A stretch of 36,871 nucleotides of DNA from Yokenella regensburgei ATCC 49455 (GTDB lineage Bacteria > Pseudomonadota > Gammaproteobacteria > Enterobacterales > Enterobacteriaceae), in NCBI RefSeq assembly GCF_000735455.1, contig NZ_JMPS01000015.1:1-36871 (forward strand). The letters are read 5' to 3'. The notes under the pieces are model-generated. The model was not told where the DNA came from and ran no database searches. It was given only the letters and a program-made list of their open reading frames with translations. This document shows, in pieces, positions 1-10,496 of this stretch (its first letter is position 1; each line of letters begins with the position of its first letter). The position numbers were made by a program, and so were the translations under genes.

Positions 1-36
1 GCAGCGCGGCTTTCGCTCACCGTTGCGAGGTCCCGT

Positions 37-64
37 ATAATACGTTTTCCTCATTCAGAGTCAA
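37..64 (-). promoter_or_regulatory. rrn operon promoter P2
   Basis: On the minus strand there is a -35 box TTGACT (59-64) and a -10 box TATTAT (37-42) separated by 16 bp. They lie downstream of P1 in the same direction. This is the P2 arrangement of enterobacterial rRNA operons, and murI is the known upstream neighbour of rrnB in E. coli. The 16S gene itself would lie beyond base 1. Confidence 0.85.
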
Positions 65-146
65 GCGTTTATTTTCACTTTTCTCTGTGGCGTTCATCTC
101 TGAACCCCGCTAACCCGGCGGCTTGTAGGCCGTTGTTCCGTGTCAG

Positions 147-183
147 TGGAGGCGCATTATAGGGAGTTCTGCGGCGTTGACAA
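147..183 (-). promoter_or_regulatory. rrn operon promoter P1
   Basis: On the minus strand the -35 box TTGTCA (178-183) and -10 box TATAAT (156-161) are 16 bp apart, the short spacer typical of rrn P1. A GC-rich discriminator GCGCCTCC follows, and the probable +1 A is at 147. The A/T-rich tract at about 188-225 fits an UP element. The block matches the remembered E. coli rrnB P1, which responds to ppGpp and Fis. Confidence 0.9.
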
Positions 184-234
184 GTCCTGTTTTCAAAAAA
201 CTTTTCAACCGTTTCTTTTTTGTGCAAACGCTCG

Positions 235-1086
235 CTAAACAGCCAGTTTTTCGAGCCTTTCGAAGCCATAACGCTGCAAAACGGGTAAAAGTTGTTCAGT
301 TTCTGCCGTTAGCGCCATACAAAAAGCGATATTGGTGTCGGCAGACTTCGCATCCGGTGCTTCATGTTCTAATAACCAGGCCGTGCGACGGGCAATAGCC
401 GCCCCGGAATCGATAAGGCGCGTTCCTTCCGGCAGCACCTGCATAAGCTCTTCCTGTAATAGAGGGAAGTGTGTGCAGCCGAGTACCACGGTATCCGGTG
501 GTTCCTGCATCCGCAGCCACGGGCGAAGAATACGACGCAACTCGTCGAGCGATACCGGCTCACCGTGGAGCTTCGCTTCCGCGAGCTCTACCAGCTCGGC
601 CGAGCCCAGCATCTCAATGCGGCACTCATTTGCAAAACGATCGATAAGCTCACGTGTATAAGGACGCTTCACCGTGCCGCGCGTTGCCAGCAGGCCAACA
701 ATGCCGTTCGCCGTCAGTCGCGCCGCGGGTTTAATCGCAGGCACCACGCCGACAACCGGGAAGGCAAACTTTTCGCGTAATGCGGGAAGGGAAACGGTAC
801 TTGCGGTGTTACAGGCAATAACCGCCAGCGCCAGCGGGTAGCGTTGCTGTACGGCAGTAACGATTTCAACGACACGCTCAACGATAAACTCTTCACTTTT
901 CTCTCCATAAGGAAAGGCGACGTTATCGAAAGCATAAACATAATGGAGATCCGGCATCAGGTGCCGGATCTCATCATAAACCGACAACCCACCGACACCG
1001 GAATCAAAGACCAGTACGGTGGGACGTGGATTAGAAGGTGTAGCTGCCAGACAAGGTGTATTCTCGTCCTGCAGTTTGATAGCCAT
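235..1086 (-). CDS. murI: glutamate racemase MurI
   Basis: Cytoplasmic cofactor-independent racemase that makes D-glutamate from L-glutamate for peptidoglycan. The protein is 283 aa, against 285 in E. coli. It has the glycine-rich VFDSGVGGLSV motif near residue 27 and the two catalytic cysteines, in ACNTAS (about 92) and GCTHFPLL (about 204). The start (MAIKLQDENTPCLAATPS) aligns with the E. coli start and lies inside the 3' end of btuB, overlapping by 56 bp as in E. coli, so the two are probably co-transcribed and translationally coupled. The conserved C-terminus LEKLAV is intact. The gene is essential and shows no damage. Confidence 0.97.
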   Translation of the reverse strand: MAIKLQDENTPCLAATPSNPRPTVLVFDSGVGGLSVYDEIRHLMPDLHYVYAFDNVAFPYGEKSEEFIVERVVEIVTAVQQRYPLALAVIACNTASTVSLPALREKFAFPVVGVVPAIKPAARLTANGIVGLLATRGTVKRPYTRELIDRFANECRIEMLGSAELVELAEAKLHGEPVSLDELRRILRPWLRMQEPPDTVVLGCTHFPLLQEELMQVLPEGTRLIDSGAAIARRTAWLLEHEAPDAKSADTNIAFCMALTAETEQLLPVLQRYGFERLEKLAV

Positions 1087-2869
1087 AAACTGTCTCGTAA
1101 TCTTTATCGAACAGGTTAGCTATTTTACCACGAACTGTCAGATGTGAGGTGACCGGATACGACAATCCGATATCCCACAGGCTCACACCACCCAATTTGA
1201 CCTCACGAGAGTTATCGTAGTCATAATCATAACGTTGACCGATGTACTGATAGACCACATCCCAGCCGAGATCGTAAATCTGCCCCGTCAGCTCATACTT
1301 CACCTGCTGCTTGGCACGGCGATATAACGTTTTATTGGTTTCATCGTCACGCGGGTCAACATATTGCAGCGTCAAATGGTGATCCACCGGGCCGGTAGTG
1401 ACATTACCCGTCCACTCCATACCCTTGATGGTGGCCGACTTCACGTTGTAGTAGGCGCTATTGTTGTAGTCGATGAGGTTCTGAATATCGTAATGGTAAG
1501 CAGACAGGCGCCAGTCAACCGGCCCGGTCAGGCCTTCAAGCCCGGCTTCCCACTGTTTTGATTCTTCCGGTTTCAGATTCGGGTTTGAGGAGATACCGAA
1601 GCGATCCGCACCGTACTGCTGTCCCAGAGAAGGGGCAAGGAACCCCGTACCGTAAGAAAGCGTGGTCCGGTAGCCGTCGATAAACTCCCAGCCTGCCGCC
1701 GTCTGCCAGGTACCATGCCAGCCAAACTGCTCATCGTGATCTTCACGACCAGAGGCCTCCAGCGTCACCGTATCAATCTGCTGTTGCCCGGTCAGGTACA
1801 GGCCGGTGGTATCACGTTTATAGACATCGGTGCTGGTCGTGCCGGTGGAGCGCAGCTTCTCCTGCTTCCAGTCAACGCCGCCGCTTATAGCACCATGGCC
1901 TACTTCAACGTTGTTCCCCCACTGGATATAACGCTGCTCAATATCGTCGAGGCTGGAGCCTGAGGCATAACGCCCGGTCTGGCTACTGTAGTTGTAGTCT
2001 TTGCTGCGCTGATAGTTAGCCACCAGCTGAGAAGAGTAGATGCCGGAGTTAAAGTGCATTCCGGTATCCCACGACTGGCTGTAGTTCTGATGTTCATCGT
2101 TCCCACCGTCGTAACCCCAGTTACCCTGGTCATAATCGGCGTTAGAAGAATAACCATAGCCACGGAAGAAACCGGAAAGATTGTCGTTGAACTTGTGCTG
2201 TACGCCGCCCCACAGCAGCTTATTGCGATAGCCATCGCGATCGCTGTCACCTGGGTAGGTTGAATTCGGCTGAACGTTAAACCCTTTGGTGGTCTGGTAC
2301 GCCCCGGCAGCGGTGACTACTGTATCGCCAAAACGCTGATTGAAGGTACCATCATAGGTCTGATAGCCGTTGGTCCCCATCCCGGCGTTAATTTGCGAAC
2401 GCGCGGAGTCGGTCATGGTGATGATGTTCACCACGCCACCAATCGCACCGGAACCGTACACCGCAGAGCGTGGGCCGCGGATGTATTCGATACGCTGTAC
2501 CAGCGACACCGGGATCTGATCGATATCGGAGTTGTTCGAAATACCCGGGCGCGCCATCGGCACGCCATCCACCAGCACCAGCACATGGCGGGCTTCGGTA
2601 CCACGTACAAACAGAGAAGAGCTCTGACCCATTCCACCGTTTTGCGCCACATCAACACCCGGCAGGCGACGCATCACATCCAGCACCGTTTTTGACTGCC
2701 AGCGCTCAATGTCTTCTTTTGTCACGATATTGGTGGGGGCCAGCACGGTGTTGACCGGCTGCTGAAAACGGTTGGCGGTAACGACCATGGTGTCAGGGGC
2801 ACTGTCCTGCGCCCAGCCAGAAAATGCCGTGGCGGACAATGCCGTCAACAGCGAAGCTTTTTTAATCAT
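1031..2869 (-). CDS. btuB: vitamin B12 TonB-dependent outer membrane receptor BtuB
   Basis: Imports cobalamin across the outer membrane using TonB energy. The first 20 or so residues are a signal peptide ending near AWA/GWAQ. A TonB box (DTMVVTANRF) follows, then the plug domain with YIRGPRSAVYGSGAIGGVVN, then the 22-strand barrel ending in the sorting signal SGSYTF. The start chosen is the ATG at 2869 (MIKKASLLTAL, 612 aa; E. coli has 614), not the ATG four codons upstream, because it aligns with the E. coli N-terminus. The plug's substrate-facing loops (for example MARPGISNNSDID) differ much more from E. coli than the neighbouring murI does. BtuB is also a known colicin E and phage receptor in E. 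coli. A cobalamin riboswitch lies upstream. Confidence 0.96.
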   Translation of the reverse strand: MIKKASLLTALSATAFSGWAQDSAPDTMVVTANRFQQPVNTVLAPTNIVTKEDIERWQSKTVLDVMRRLPGVDVAQNGGMGQSSSLFVRGTEARHVLVLVDGVPMARPGISNNSDIDQIPVSLVQRIEYIRGPRSAVYGSGAIGGVVNIITMTDSARSQINAGMGTNGYQTYDGTFNQRFGDTVVTAAGAYQTTKGFNVQPNSTYPGDSDRDGYRNKLLWGGVQHKFNDNLSGFFRGYGYSSNADYDQGNWGYDGGNDEHQNYSQSWDTGMHFNSGIYSSQLVANYQRSKDYNYSSQTGRYASGSSLDDIEQRYIQWGNNVEVGHGAISGGVDWKQEKLRSTGTTSTDVYKRDTTGLYLTGQQQIDTVTLEASGREDHDEQFGWHGTWQTAAGWEFIDGYRTTLSYGTGFLAPSLGQQYGADRFGISSNPNLKPEESKQWEAGLEGLTGPVDWRLSAYHYDIQNLIDYNNSAYYNVKSATIKGMEWTGNVTTGPVDHHLTLQYVDPRDDETNKTLYRRAKQQVKYELTGQIYDLGWDVVYQYIGQRYDYDYDNSREVKLGGVSLWDIGLSYPVTSHLTVRGKIANLFDKDYETVYGYQTAGREYTLSGSYTF

Positions 2870-2896
2870 TATAAAAAGCATCCAGTAAATAAGAAG

Positions 2897-3120
2897 GATG
2901 CCGCGGGTTTCATCTATAGCACGCGATGAGGAAACCTGATGCGACGTAATTCCGGCAGGTCTTCGGGCTTAGGGGTGATCTCGTGAAATCGAGAATAAAG
3001 GATGATGACTTCCCGCTTTATTAAGCAGTGTCTGCTACCTGGCACTCATCCCACCGTCTTTACCGCTGCGCGTCAGCTCCAGATTTGCACTGGATTCCCT
3101 TTTCACTCACAGGAGACCGG
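2897..3120 (-). promoter_or_regulatory. adenosylcobalamin riboswitch of btuB
   Basis: The reverse strand carries the hallmarks of the E. coli btuB leader in the same order. These are the GGGAATCCAGTGC block, the GCTGACGCGCAGCGG block, GGGAAGTCATCATCC, and the conserved B12-box region AAGCCCGAAGACCTGCCGG, followed by a pyrimidine/purine pairing region close to the btuB start. In this family, binding of adenosylcobalamin stabilises a fold that hides the btuB ribosome binding site. The 5' boundary near 3120 is approximate. Confidence 0.93.
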
Positions 3121-3238
3121 AAACATAATGCTACAATTAGCGACATATAGAAGTCCAGACTGCTGTTAACCATTATGTCTGGACATCCCCGGCACAATCC
3201 CTACAATCGCCGCGTACTTTTATTATTCAGGATGCATC

Positions 3239-4339
3239 ATGACCCCCGAACACCTTCCTACCGAACAATATGAAGCGCAGCTGGCCGAGAAAGTCGTGCG
3301 TCTGCAAAAAATGATGGCGCCGTTTAATGCGCCGGTTCCGGAAGTGTATCGTTCACCGGTCAGTCACTACCGCATGCGCGCCGAGTTCCGGGTATGGCAC
3401 GACGGCGACGACCTGTACCACATTATTTTCGATAGCGAGACCAAATCGCGCATTCGCGTCGACAGTTTCCCGGCAGCCAGCGAGCTGATTAACCAGCTCA
3501 TGACCGCCATTCTTGAGGGCGTGCGCAACAACCGCACCCTGCGTCATAAGCTGTTCCAGATTGACTACCTGACGACCATGAGCAATCAGGCGGTGGTGTC
3601 GCTGCTGTACCATAAAAAGCTGGACGACGAGTGGCGTCAGGAAGCAGAAGCCCTGCGCGATTCACTGCGTGCGCAAAACCTCAACGTGCATCTGATTGGC
3701 CGGGCAACCAAAACGAAAATCATGCTCGATCAGGACTACATTGATGAGCGTTTACCGGTGGGCGGGCGCGAAATGATCTATCGTCAGGTAGAGAACAGCT
3801 TCACCCAGCCGAACGCCGCGATGAACGTGCAGATGCTTGAGTGGGCGCTCGATACCACCAAAAACGCCACCGGCGATCTGCTGGAGCTGTATTGCGGCAA
3901 CGGTAACTTCTCGCTGGCGCTGGCGCGTAACTTCAACCGCGTACTGGCAACGGAAATCGCCAAACCGTCAGTGGCTTCGGCGCAGTACAACATTGCCGCT
4001 AACCACATTGATAACGTGCAGATTATTCGTATGTCGGCGGAAGAGTTTACACAGGCGATGAACGGCGTACGCGAATTCAACCGTCTGGAAGGGATTGATT
4101 TGAAGAGCTACCAGTGCGAAACGATTTTCGTTGATCCACCGCGTAGCGGTCTCGATGCCGAGACAGAAAAGATGGTGCAGGCATACCCGCGGATTCTGTA
4201 CATTTCCTGTAATCCGGAAACGCTGTGCAAGAATCTGGAGACATTAGGCCAGACGCACAAAGTCACACGCCTGGCGCTGTTCGATCAGTTCCCCTACACC
4301 CATCATATGGAGTGTGGCGTCCTGCTGGAACGTCAGTAA
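3239..4339 (+). CDS. trmA: tRNA (uracil-54, C5)-methyltransferase TrmA
   Basis: Makes m5U (ribothymidine) at position 54 in the T-loop of tRNAs, using S-adenosylmethionine. The protein is 366 aa, the same length as E. coli TrmA. The SAM-binding motif [16 protein letters not shown] lies near residue 215. Motif IV is [10 protein letters not shown] near 297. The nucleophilic cysteine is in ISCNPETLC (about 324), and the general-base glutamate is in HHMECGVLL near the C-terminus. The ATG start follows a weak purine tract (CAGGATGCATC). The gene is divergent from btuB, as in E. coli. Its 3' neighbour is zapB rather than the yijD expected from E. coli. Confidence 0.97.
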   Translation: MTPEHLPTEQYEAQLAEKVVRLQKMMAPFNAPVPEVYRSPVSHYRMRAEFRVWHDGDDLYHIIFDSETKSRIRVDSFPAASELINQLMTAILEGVRNNRTLRHKLFQIDYLTTMSNQAVVSLLYHKKLDDEWRQEAEALRDSLRAQNLNVHLIGRATKTKIMLDQDYIDERLPVGGREMIYRQVENSFTQPNAAMNVQMLEWALDTTKNATGDLLELYCGNGNFSLALARNFNRVLATEIAKPSVASAQYNIAANHIDNVQIIRMSAEEFTQAMNGVREFNRLEGIDLKSYQCETIFVDPPRSGLDAETEKMVQAYPRILYISCNPETLCKNLETLGQTHKVTRLALFDQFPYTHHMECGVLLERQ

Positions 4340-4348
4340 AACAACGGC

Positions 4349-4370
4349 GGCCCTCCGTGTTGCGAGGGCC
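4349..4370. terminator. hairpin between convergent trmA and zapB
   Basis: GGCCCTC and GAGGGCC form a perfect 7-bp stem with an 8-nt loop, between the trmA stop (4339) and the zapB stop (4377). There is no strong T-run on either side, so it may be a weak or bidirectional terminator. Confidence 0.6.
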
Positions 4371-4376
4371 CGCGTC

Positions 4377-4775
<399 letters not shown>

Positions 4776-4837
4776 TCAGTCTAGACCTGGAGCATTAGCG
4801 GCATATACCCCTAAATTGTTAATTTAATCGTTAATGA

Positions 4838-4965
4838 AATGATTCAGCTCACACTTTCAGGAACATCTCAAAAACGTGCTCCATGGCGCGAAAACGCTCA
4901 TTTTATGACGTAGTACACACATTTTGATTTCGATATTTCTCGTTTTTGCTCGTTAACGATAAATT
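4838..4965 (+). promoter_or_regulatory. glpFK control region (CRP and GlpR sites)
   Basis: The 424-bp zapB-glpF gap holds the glpF control region. A CRP-like site reads AATGA-N6-TCACA at 4838-4853. Two GlpR-like stretches lie at 4922-4945 (TTTCGATATTTCTCG) and 4945-4963 (TGCTCGTTAACGATAAA). The second fits the GlpR palindrome well, with TCGTTAACGA at its core. In E. coli, glpFK is repressed by GlpR and activated by cAMP-CRP, so the layout is as expected. The assignment is by eye against remembered consensus sequences. Confidence 0.6.
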
Positions 4966-5046
4966 AACACCATGCCTACATGGCATCATGGTCGTCTTTG
5001 ACCTCCATGAACACAATAATCCTCACTACGTCTTCAGGATCCGATT

Positions 5047-5898
5047 ATGAGCCAGACATCAACCTTAAAAGGCCAGTGCATCGCAGAGTTTCTTGGTACC
5101 GGCTTGTTGATATTTTTCGGCGTTGGGTGTGTTGCGGCGCTTAAAGTAGCAGGCGCCAGCTTCGGGCAGTGGGAAATCAGCATCATCTGGGGTCTGGGCG
5201 TGGCGATGGCCATCTACCTGACCGCAGGGGTTTCCGGCGCTCATCTCAACCCGGCAGTTACTATTGCACTGTGGCTGTTTGCGTGCTTTGACGGGCGTAA
5301 AGTTGTTCCTTTCATTATTTCTCAAGTTGCCGGCGCCTTTTGCGCAGCGGCGTTGGTTTACGGGCTTTACTACAATCTTTTCTACAACTTCGAACAAACG
5401 CACAATATGGTGCGCGGCAGCGTCGAAAGCCTCGAGCTTGCCGGTATTTTCTCCACTTACCCTAACCCACATATCAATTTTGTGCAGGCCTTCGCGGTAG
5501 AAATGGTCATTACGGCTATCCTGATGGGTCTGATTCTGGCACTGACCGATGATGGCAACGGCGTACCGCGTGGACCGCTGGCACCGCTGCTGATTGGTTT
5601 ACTGATTGCCGTGATTGGTGCCTCCATGGGGCCGCTGACCGGATTCGCGATGAACCCGGCGCGTGATTTTGGACCAAAAATGTTTGCCTGGCTGGCAGGA
5701 TGGGGCAAGGTCGCCTTCACCGGTGGTCGAGACATTCCTTACTTCCTGGTACCCGTATTTGCGCCGATCGTCGGTGCTGCACTGGGTGCGTTCTGCTATC
5801 GCAAATTCATTGGCCGCCATTTGCCGTGCGATGTTTGTGAGGTTGAAGAAAAAGATGCAGCCAAATCAACTTCATCGCAGCAAAATGCTTCGCTGTAA
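5047..5898 (+). CDS. glpF: glycerol facilitator GlpF (aquaglyceroporin)
   Basis: Inner-membrane channel for glycerol and other small polyols. The protein is 283 aa (281 in E. coli) with six membrane segments. Both half-helix NPA motifs are present: HLNPAVTIALW near residue 66 and the second, GFAMNPARDFGPK, near 200. The aspartate after the second motif marks a glycerol-conducting aquaglyceroporin rather than a water-only channel. The cytoplasmic tail has CDVCEVEE. glpK starts 22 bp downstream, so uptake and trapping by phosphorylation are encoded together. Confidence 0.97.
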   Translation: MSQTSTLKGQCIAEFLGTGLLIFFGVGCVAALKVAGASFGQWEISIIWGLGVAMAIYLTAGVSGAHLNPAVTIALWLFACFDGRKVVPFIISQVAGAFCAAALVYGLYYNLFYNFEQTHNMVRGSVESLELAGIFSTYPNPHINFVQAFAVEMVITAILMGLILALTDDGNGVPRGPLAPLLIGLLIAVIGASMGPLTGFAMNPARDFGPKMFAWLAGWGKVAFTGGRDIPYFLVPVFAPIVGAALGAFCYRKFIGRHLPCDVCEVEEKDAAKSTSSQQNASL

Positions 5899-7425
<1,527 letters not shown>

Positions 7426-7453
7426 GAAAGCGGATAAGCGTAGTGCATCCGAC

Positions 7454-7481
7454 AAAAAGCCCCGTATTTACGGGGCTTTTT
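7454..7481. terminator. bidirectional rho-independent terminator, glpK/gltS
   Basis: AAAAAGCCCCGTA and TACGGGGCTTTTT form a near-perfect 13-bp stem with a 2-nt spacer. It is flanked by A-run and T-run, so it works in both directions between the convergent glpK (ends 7425) and gltS (ends 7487). Confidence 0.93.
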
Positions 7482-7486
7482 CTTTA

Positions 7487-8689
7487 TCAGCCAAACATTG
7501 GCAACATCAGATACAGCTTAATCACCAGCGCGTTGACGATATCGATGAAGAACGCACCCACCATCGGTACCACCAGGAAGGCCATATGGGATGGGCCAAA
7601 ACGCTCGGTAATTGCCTGCATGTTGGCAATCGCCGTTGGCGTTGCGCCGAGGCCAAAGCCGCAGTGTCCGGCCGCCAGCACCGCCGCATCGTAGTTTTTA
7701 CCCATCATTCGCCAGGTCACGAAGATGGCATACAGCGCCATCGCCACGGTTTGTACCGCGAGGATAATCAGCATCGGCAGCGCCAGCGAAGCAAGTTCCC
7801 ACAGCTTCAGGCTCATCAGCGCCATGGCGAGGAACAACGACAGCGACACGTTGCCCAACACCGACACCGCACGCTCAAAGACACGATAAAAACCAATCAG
7901 CGCCAGGCCGTTACTCAGGATCACACCAATAAACAGCACACAGACGAACGTCGGCAGTTCGAAGGCGGTGCCCAGCAGCAGTTGCGCCACCACTTTACCG
8001 ACCGTCAGACAGATGGCGATAAGCGCGATGGTTTCAATCAGTACCAGCGAGGTGATCATGCGACCAACGTCCGGCTTTTCGAACGCCGTCGGCACTTCCT
8101 GGTCATCCGGCGTACCGTTCGGTGTGGAAGAGTGTTTCACCAGATAGCGCGCCACCGGGCCGCCAATCAGGCCGCCCAGCACCAGACCAAAGGTGGCGCA
8201 GGCCATCGCCACTTCGGTGGCATTGGCAAAGCCGTAGCGTTCGCTAAAGAGCTTGCTCCATGCCGCCCCGGTACCGTGACCGCCGGAGAGGGTGATAGAG
8301 CCCGCGAGCAGGCCCATCAGCGGATCCAGGCCGAGGATTTTCGCCATCCCGATACCAATGGCGTTTTGCATCAGCAGCAAACCAACCACCACAATCAGGA
8401 ATGTACCCAGCACTTTGCCGCCAGAGCGCAGGCTCGCCAGGTTGGCGTTCAGACCAATGGTGGCGAAGAAGGCCAGCATCAGCGGGTCTTTCAGGCTCAT
8501 ATCGAAATCAATTTCGATACCCATGCTTTTTTTGAGCACCAGCAGCGCCAGTGCGGTTAACAGCCCGCCCGCGACGGGTTCAGGGATAGTGTATTTTTTG
8601 AAAAGGGGGACGGTATGGACCAGTTTGCGCCCCAAAAGCAGCACTAACGTGGCCGCGACGAGCGTCGATAAGGTGTCGAGGTGAAACAT
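7487..8689 (-). CDS. gltS: sodium/glutamate symporter GltS
   Basis: Inner-membrane Na+-coupled L-glutamate transporter of the ESS family. It is built as two inverted repeats with re-entrant loops. The loop motifs LSGGHGTGAAWSKLF (first half) and AAGHCGFGLGATPTAIANM (second half) are both present. The start chosen is the ATG at 8689 (MFHLDTLSTL, 400 aa; E. coli has 401), because it aligns with E. coli and has AGGAGCTTTCT just upstream. A longer 415-aa reading adds 15 non-homologous residues. gltS is divergent from xanP, as in E. coli. Confidence 0.96.
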   Translation of the reverse strand: MFHLDTLSTLVAATLVLLLGRKLVHTVPLFKKYTIPEPVAGGLLTALALLVLKKSMGIEIDFDMSLKDPLMLAFFATIGLNANLASLRSGGKVLGTFLIVVVGLLLMQNAIGIGMAKILGLDPLMGLLAGSITLSGGHGTGAAWSKLFSERYGFANATEVAMACATFGLVLGGLIGGPVARYLVKHSSTPNGTPDDQEVPTAFEKPDVGRMITSLVLIETIALIAICLTVGKVVAQLLLGTAFELPTFVCVLFIGVILSNGLALIGFYRVFERAVSVLGNVSLSLFLAMALMSLKLWELASLALPMLIILAVQTVAMALYAIFVTWRMMGKNYDAAVLAAGHCGFGLGATPTAIANMQAITERFGPSHMAFLVVPMVGAFFIDIVNALVIKLYLMLPMFG

Positions 8690-8909
8690 AGAAAGCTCCT
8701 TATTAGCGCATGATCCATTCACACGCGATTTCATTATTCCTGTGCCGATTACGTCTCTTCATGAGAAATCAGGAGCCGGATTTTAATCAAAAAACAGCCT
8801 AAAACGACAGAAAAAATGTACTAGCTCTCATCGAATTTGCGACCAAACTTGCAGCAGATAAATAAAAATCCGCTGCCCGGGCTGTTGCGTAAATTATTGG
8901 TCTACACAG

Positions 8910-8947
8910 TGGCAAACGTTTGCTTTTACCTGGCAGTCAGATAAAAT
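8910..8947 (+). promoter_or_regulatory. xanP promoter with PurR operator
   Basis: The perfect palindrome GCAAACGTTTGC (8912-8923) is the core of the PurR box. It overlaps a -35-like TTTGCT (8919-8924), which is 17 bp from a -10 TAAAAT (8942-8947). The start codon of xanP is 40 bp downstream. Repressor placement over the -35 box predicts purine repression of xanthine uptake. Confidence 0.75.
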
Positions 8948-8986
8948 CCCCCACTTCCAAATTGTTCCACCACGGGAATGCCTCAG

Positions 8987-10378
8987 ATGTCAGTCAACAC
9001 CCTCGAGTCTGAACGTGCGCAACCGGTTGCGCAGACTCACAACAGCGAACTCATCTATCGCCTTGAAGATCGTCCGCCCTTGCCTCAAACCCTGTTCGCC
9101 GCGTTTCAGCACCTGCTGGCGATGTTTGTGGCGGTCATCACGCCTGCGCTGCTCATCTGCCAGGCGCTGGGATTACCGGCGGAAGATACTCAACACATCA
9201 TCAGCATGTCGCTGTTCGCCTCCGGGGTGGCTTCCATCATCCAGATCAAAGCCTGGGGCCCGGTAGGCTCTGGTCTGCTGTCGATTCAGGGCACCAGCTT
9301 TAACTTCGTGGCGCCGCTTATCATGGGCGGTACGGCGCTAAAAACCGGCGGTGCCGACGTACCGACGATGATGGCCGCGCTGTTTGGCACCCTGATGCTG
9401 GCAAGCTTTACCGAGATGGCGCTGTCCCGTGTGCTGCACCTGGCGCGCCGCGTCATCACCCCGCTGGTTTCCGGCGTGGTGGTGATGATTATCGGTCTGT
9501 CGCTGATTCAGGTTGGTTTAACCTCCATCGGCGGTGGCTATGCCGCAATGAGCGATAACACCTTTGGCGCACCGAAGAACCTGCTGCTGGCCGGTATCGT
9601 TCTCGCTCTTATCATCATTCTTAACCGTCAGCGCAACCCGTATCTGCGCATCGCCTCGCTGGTTATCGCTATGGCCGCGGGTTATCTGGCCGCCTGGCTG
9701 ATGGACATGCTGCCCGCCAACACCGCACCGACCAACGGCAGCCTCATAACTATTCCGACGCCGCTGTACTACGGCCTGGGCATCGACTGGAATCTGCTGC
9801 TGCCGCTGATGCTGGTGTTCATGATCACCTCGCTGGAAACGATCGGCGATATCACCGCGACTTCCGACGTCTCTGAACAGCCGGTTTCCGGCCCGCTGTA
9901 CATGAAGCGTCTGAAGGGCGGCGTACTGGCGAACGGCCTGAACTCCTGCGTTTCGGCGGTGTTCAACACCTTCCCGAACTCCTGCTTTGGGCAGAACAAC
10001 GGCGTTATTCAGCTTACCGGCGTTGCCAGCCGCTATGTGGGTTTTGTGGTAGCGCTGATGCTTATTCTGCTCGGCCTGTTCCCGGCGGTGAGTGGTTTCG
10101 TCCAGCACATTCCTGAGCCGGTACTCGGCGGTGCGACGCTGGTGATGTTCGGTACCATCGCGGCCTCCGGCGTGCGTATCGTTTCCCGCGAGCCGCTGAA
10201 CCGCCGCGCGATCCTGATTATCGCCCTCTCCCTGGCGGTTGGCCTCGGCGTTTCTCAGCAGCCGCAGATCCTGCAGTTCGCCCCGGACTGGCTGAAAAAC
10301 CTGCTCTCCTCCGGCATTGCTGCCGGCGGTATCACCGCGATTGTTCTGAATCTGGTCTTCCCCCCAGAGAAGGAGTAA
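8987..10378 (+). CDS. xanP: xanthine permease XanP
   Basis: High-affinity proton-coupled xanthine transporter of the NAT/NCS2 family, in the inner membrane with 14 segments. The protein is 463 aa from the ATG at 8987 (MSVNTLES), the same length as in E. coli. The ATG three codons earlier (8978) lacks room for a ribosome binding site, because GGGA sits against it. The family signature segments are intact: QGTSFNF near residue 100, [10 protein letters not shown] near 272 and [11 protein letters not shown] near 325. The last of these contains the QNNG core of the NAT motif. Probably purine-repressed (see PurR site). Confidence 0.95.
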   Translation: MSVNTLESERAQPVAQTHNSELIYRLEDRPPLPQTLFAAFQHLLAMFVAVITPALLICQALGLPAEDTQHIISMSLFASGVASIIQIKAWGPVGSGLLSIQGTSFNFVAPLIMGGTALKTGGADVPTMMAALFGTLMLASFTEMALSRVLHLARRVITPLVSGVVVMIIGLSLIQVGLTSIGGGYAAMSDNTFGAPKNLLLAGIVLALIIILNRQRNPYLRIASLVIAMAAGYLAAWLMDMLPANTAPTNGSLITIPTPLYYGLGIDWNLLLPLMLVFMITSLETIGDITATSDVSEQPVSGPLYMKRLKGGVLANGLNSCVSAVFNTFPNSCFGQNNGVIQLTGVASRYVGFVVALMLILLGLFPAVSGFVQHIPEPVLGGATLVMFGTIAASGVRIVSREPLNRRAILIIALSLAVGLGVSQQPQILQFAPDWLKNLLSSGIAAGGITAIVLNLVFPPEKE

Positions 10379-10384
10379 TCCCCG

Positions 10385-10412
10385 CACGGCGGTGGTTCTC
10401 CCCACCGCCGTG
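10385..10412 (+). terminator. rho-independent terminator of xanP
   Basis: CACGGCGGTGG and CCACCGCCGTG form a perfect 11-bp stem with a 6-nt loop. TTTTT follows at about 10419, just after the xanP stop. Confidence 0.85.
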
Positions 10413-10496
10413 ACACTGTTTTTCATCATTCCTTCCTTGAGGATTGCACATAAATCGTGCATAACTGCCTTATGTGCCCTCACAGGATGGAAGACC

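Noticed and set aside
7426..7453. REP element after glpK
   Set aside because: GCGGATAAGCG and GCATCCGAC resemble half of a REP unit, but the matching arm and spacing are incomplete.
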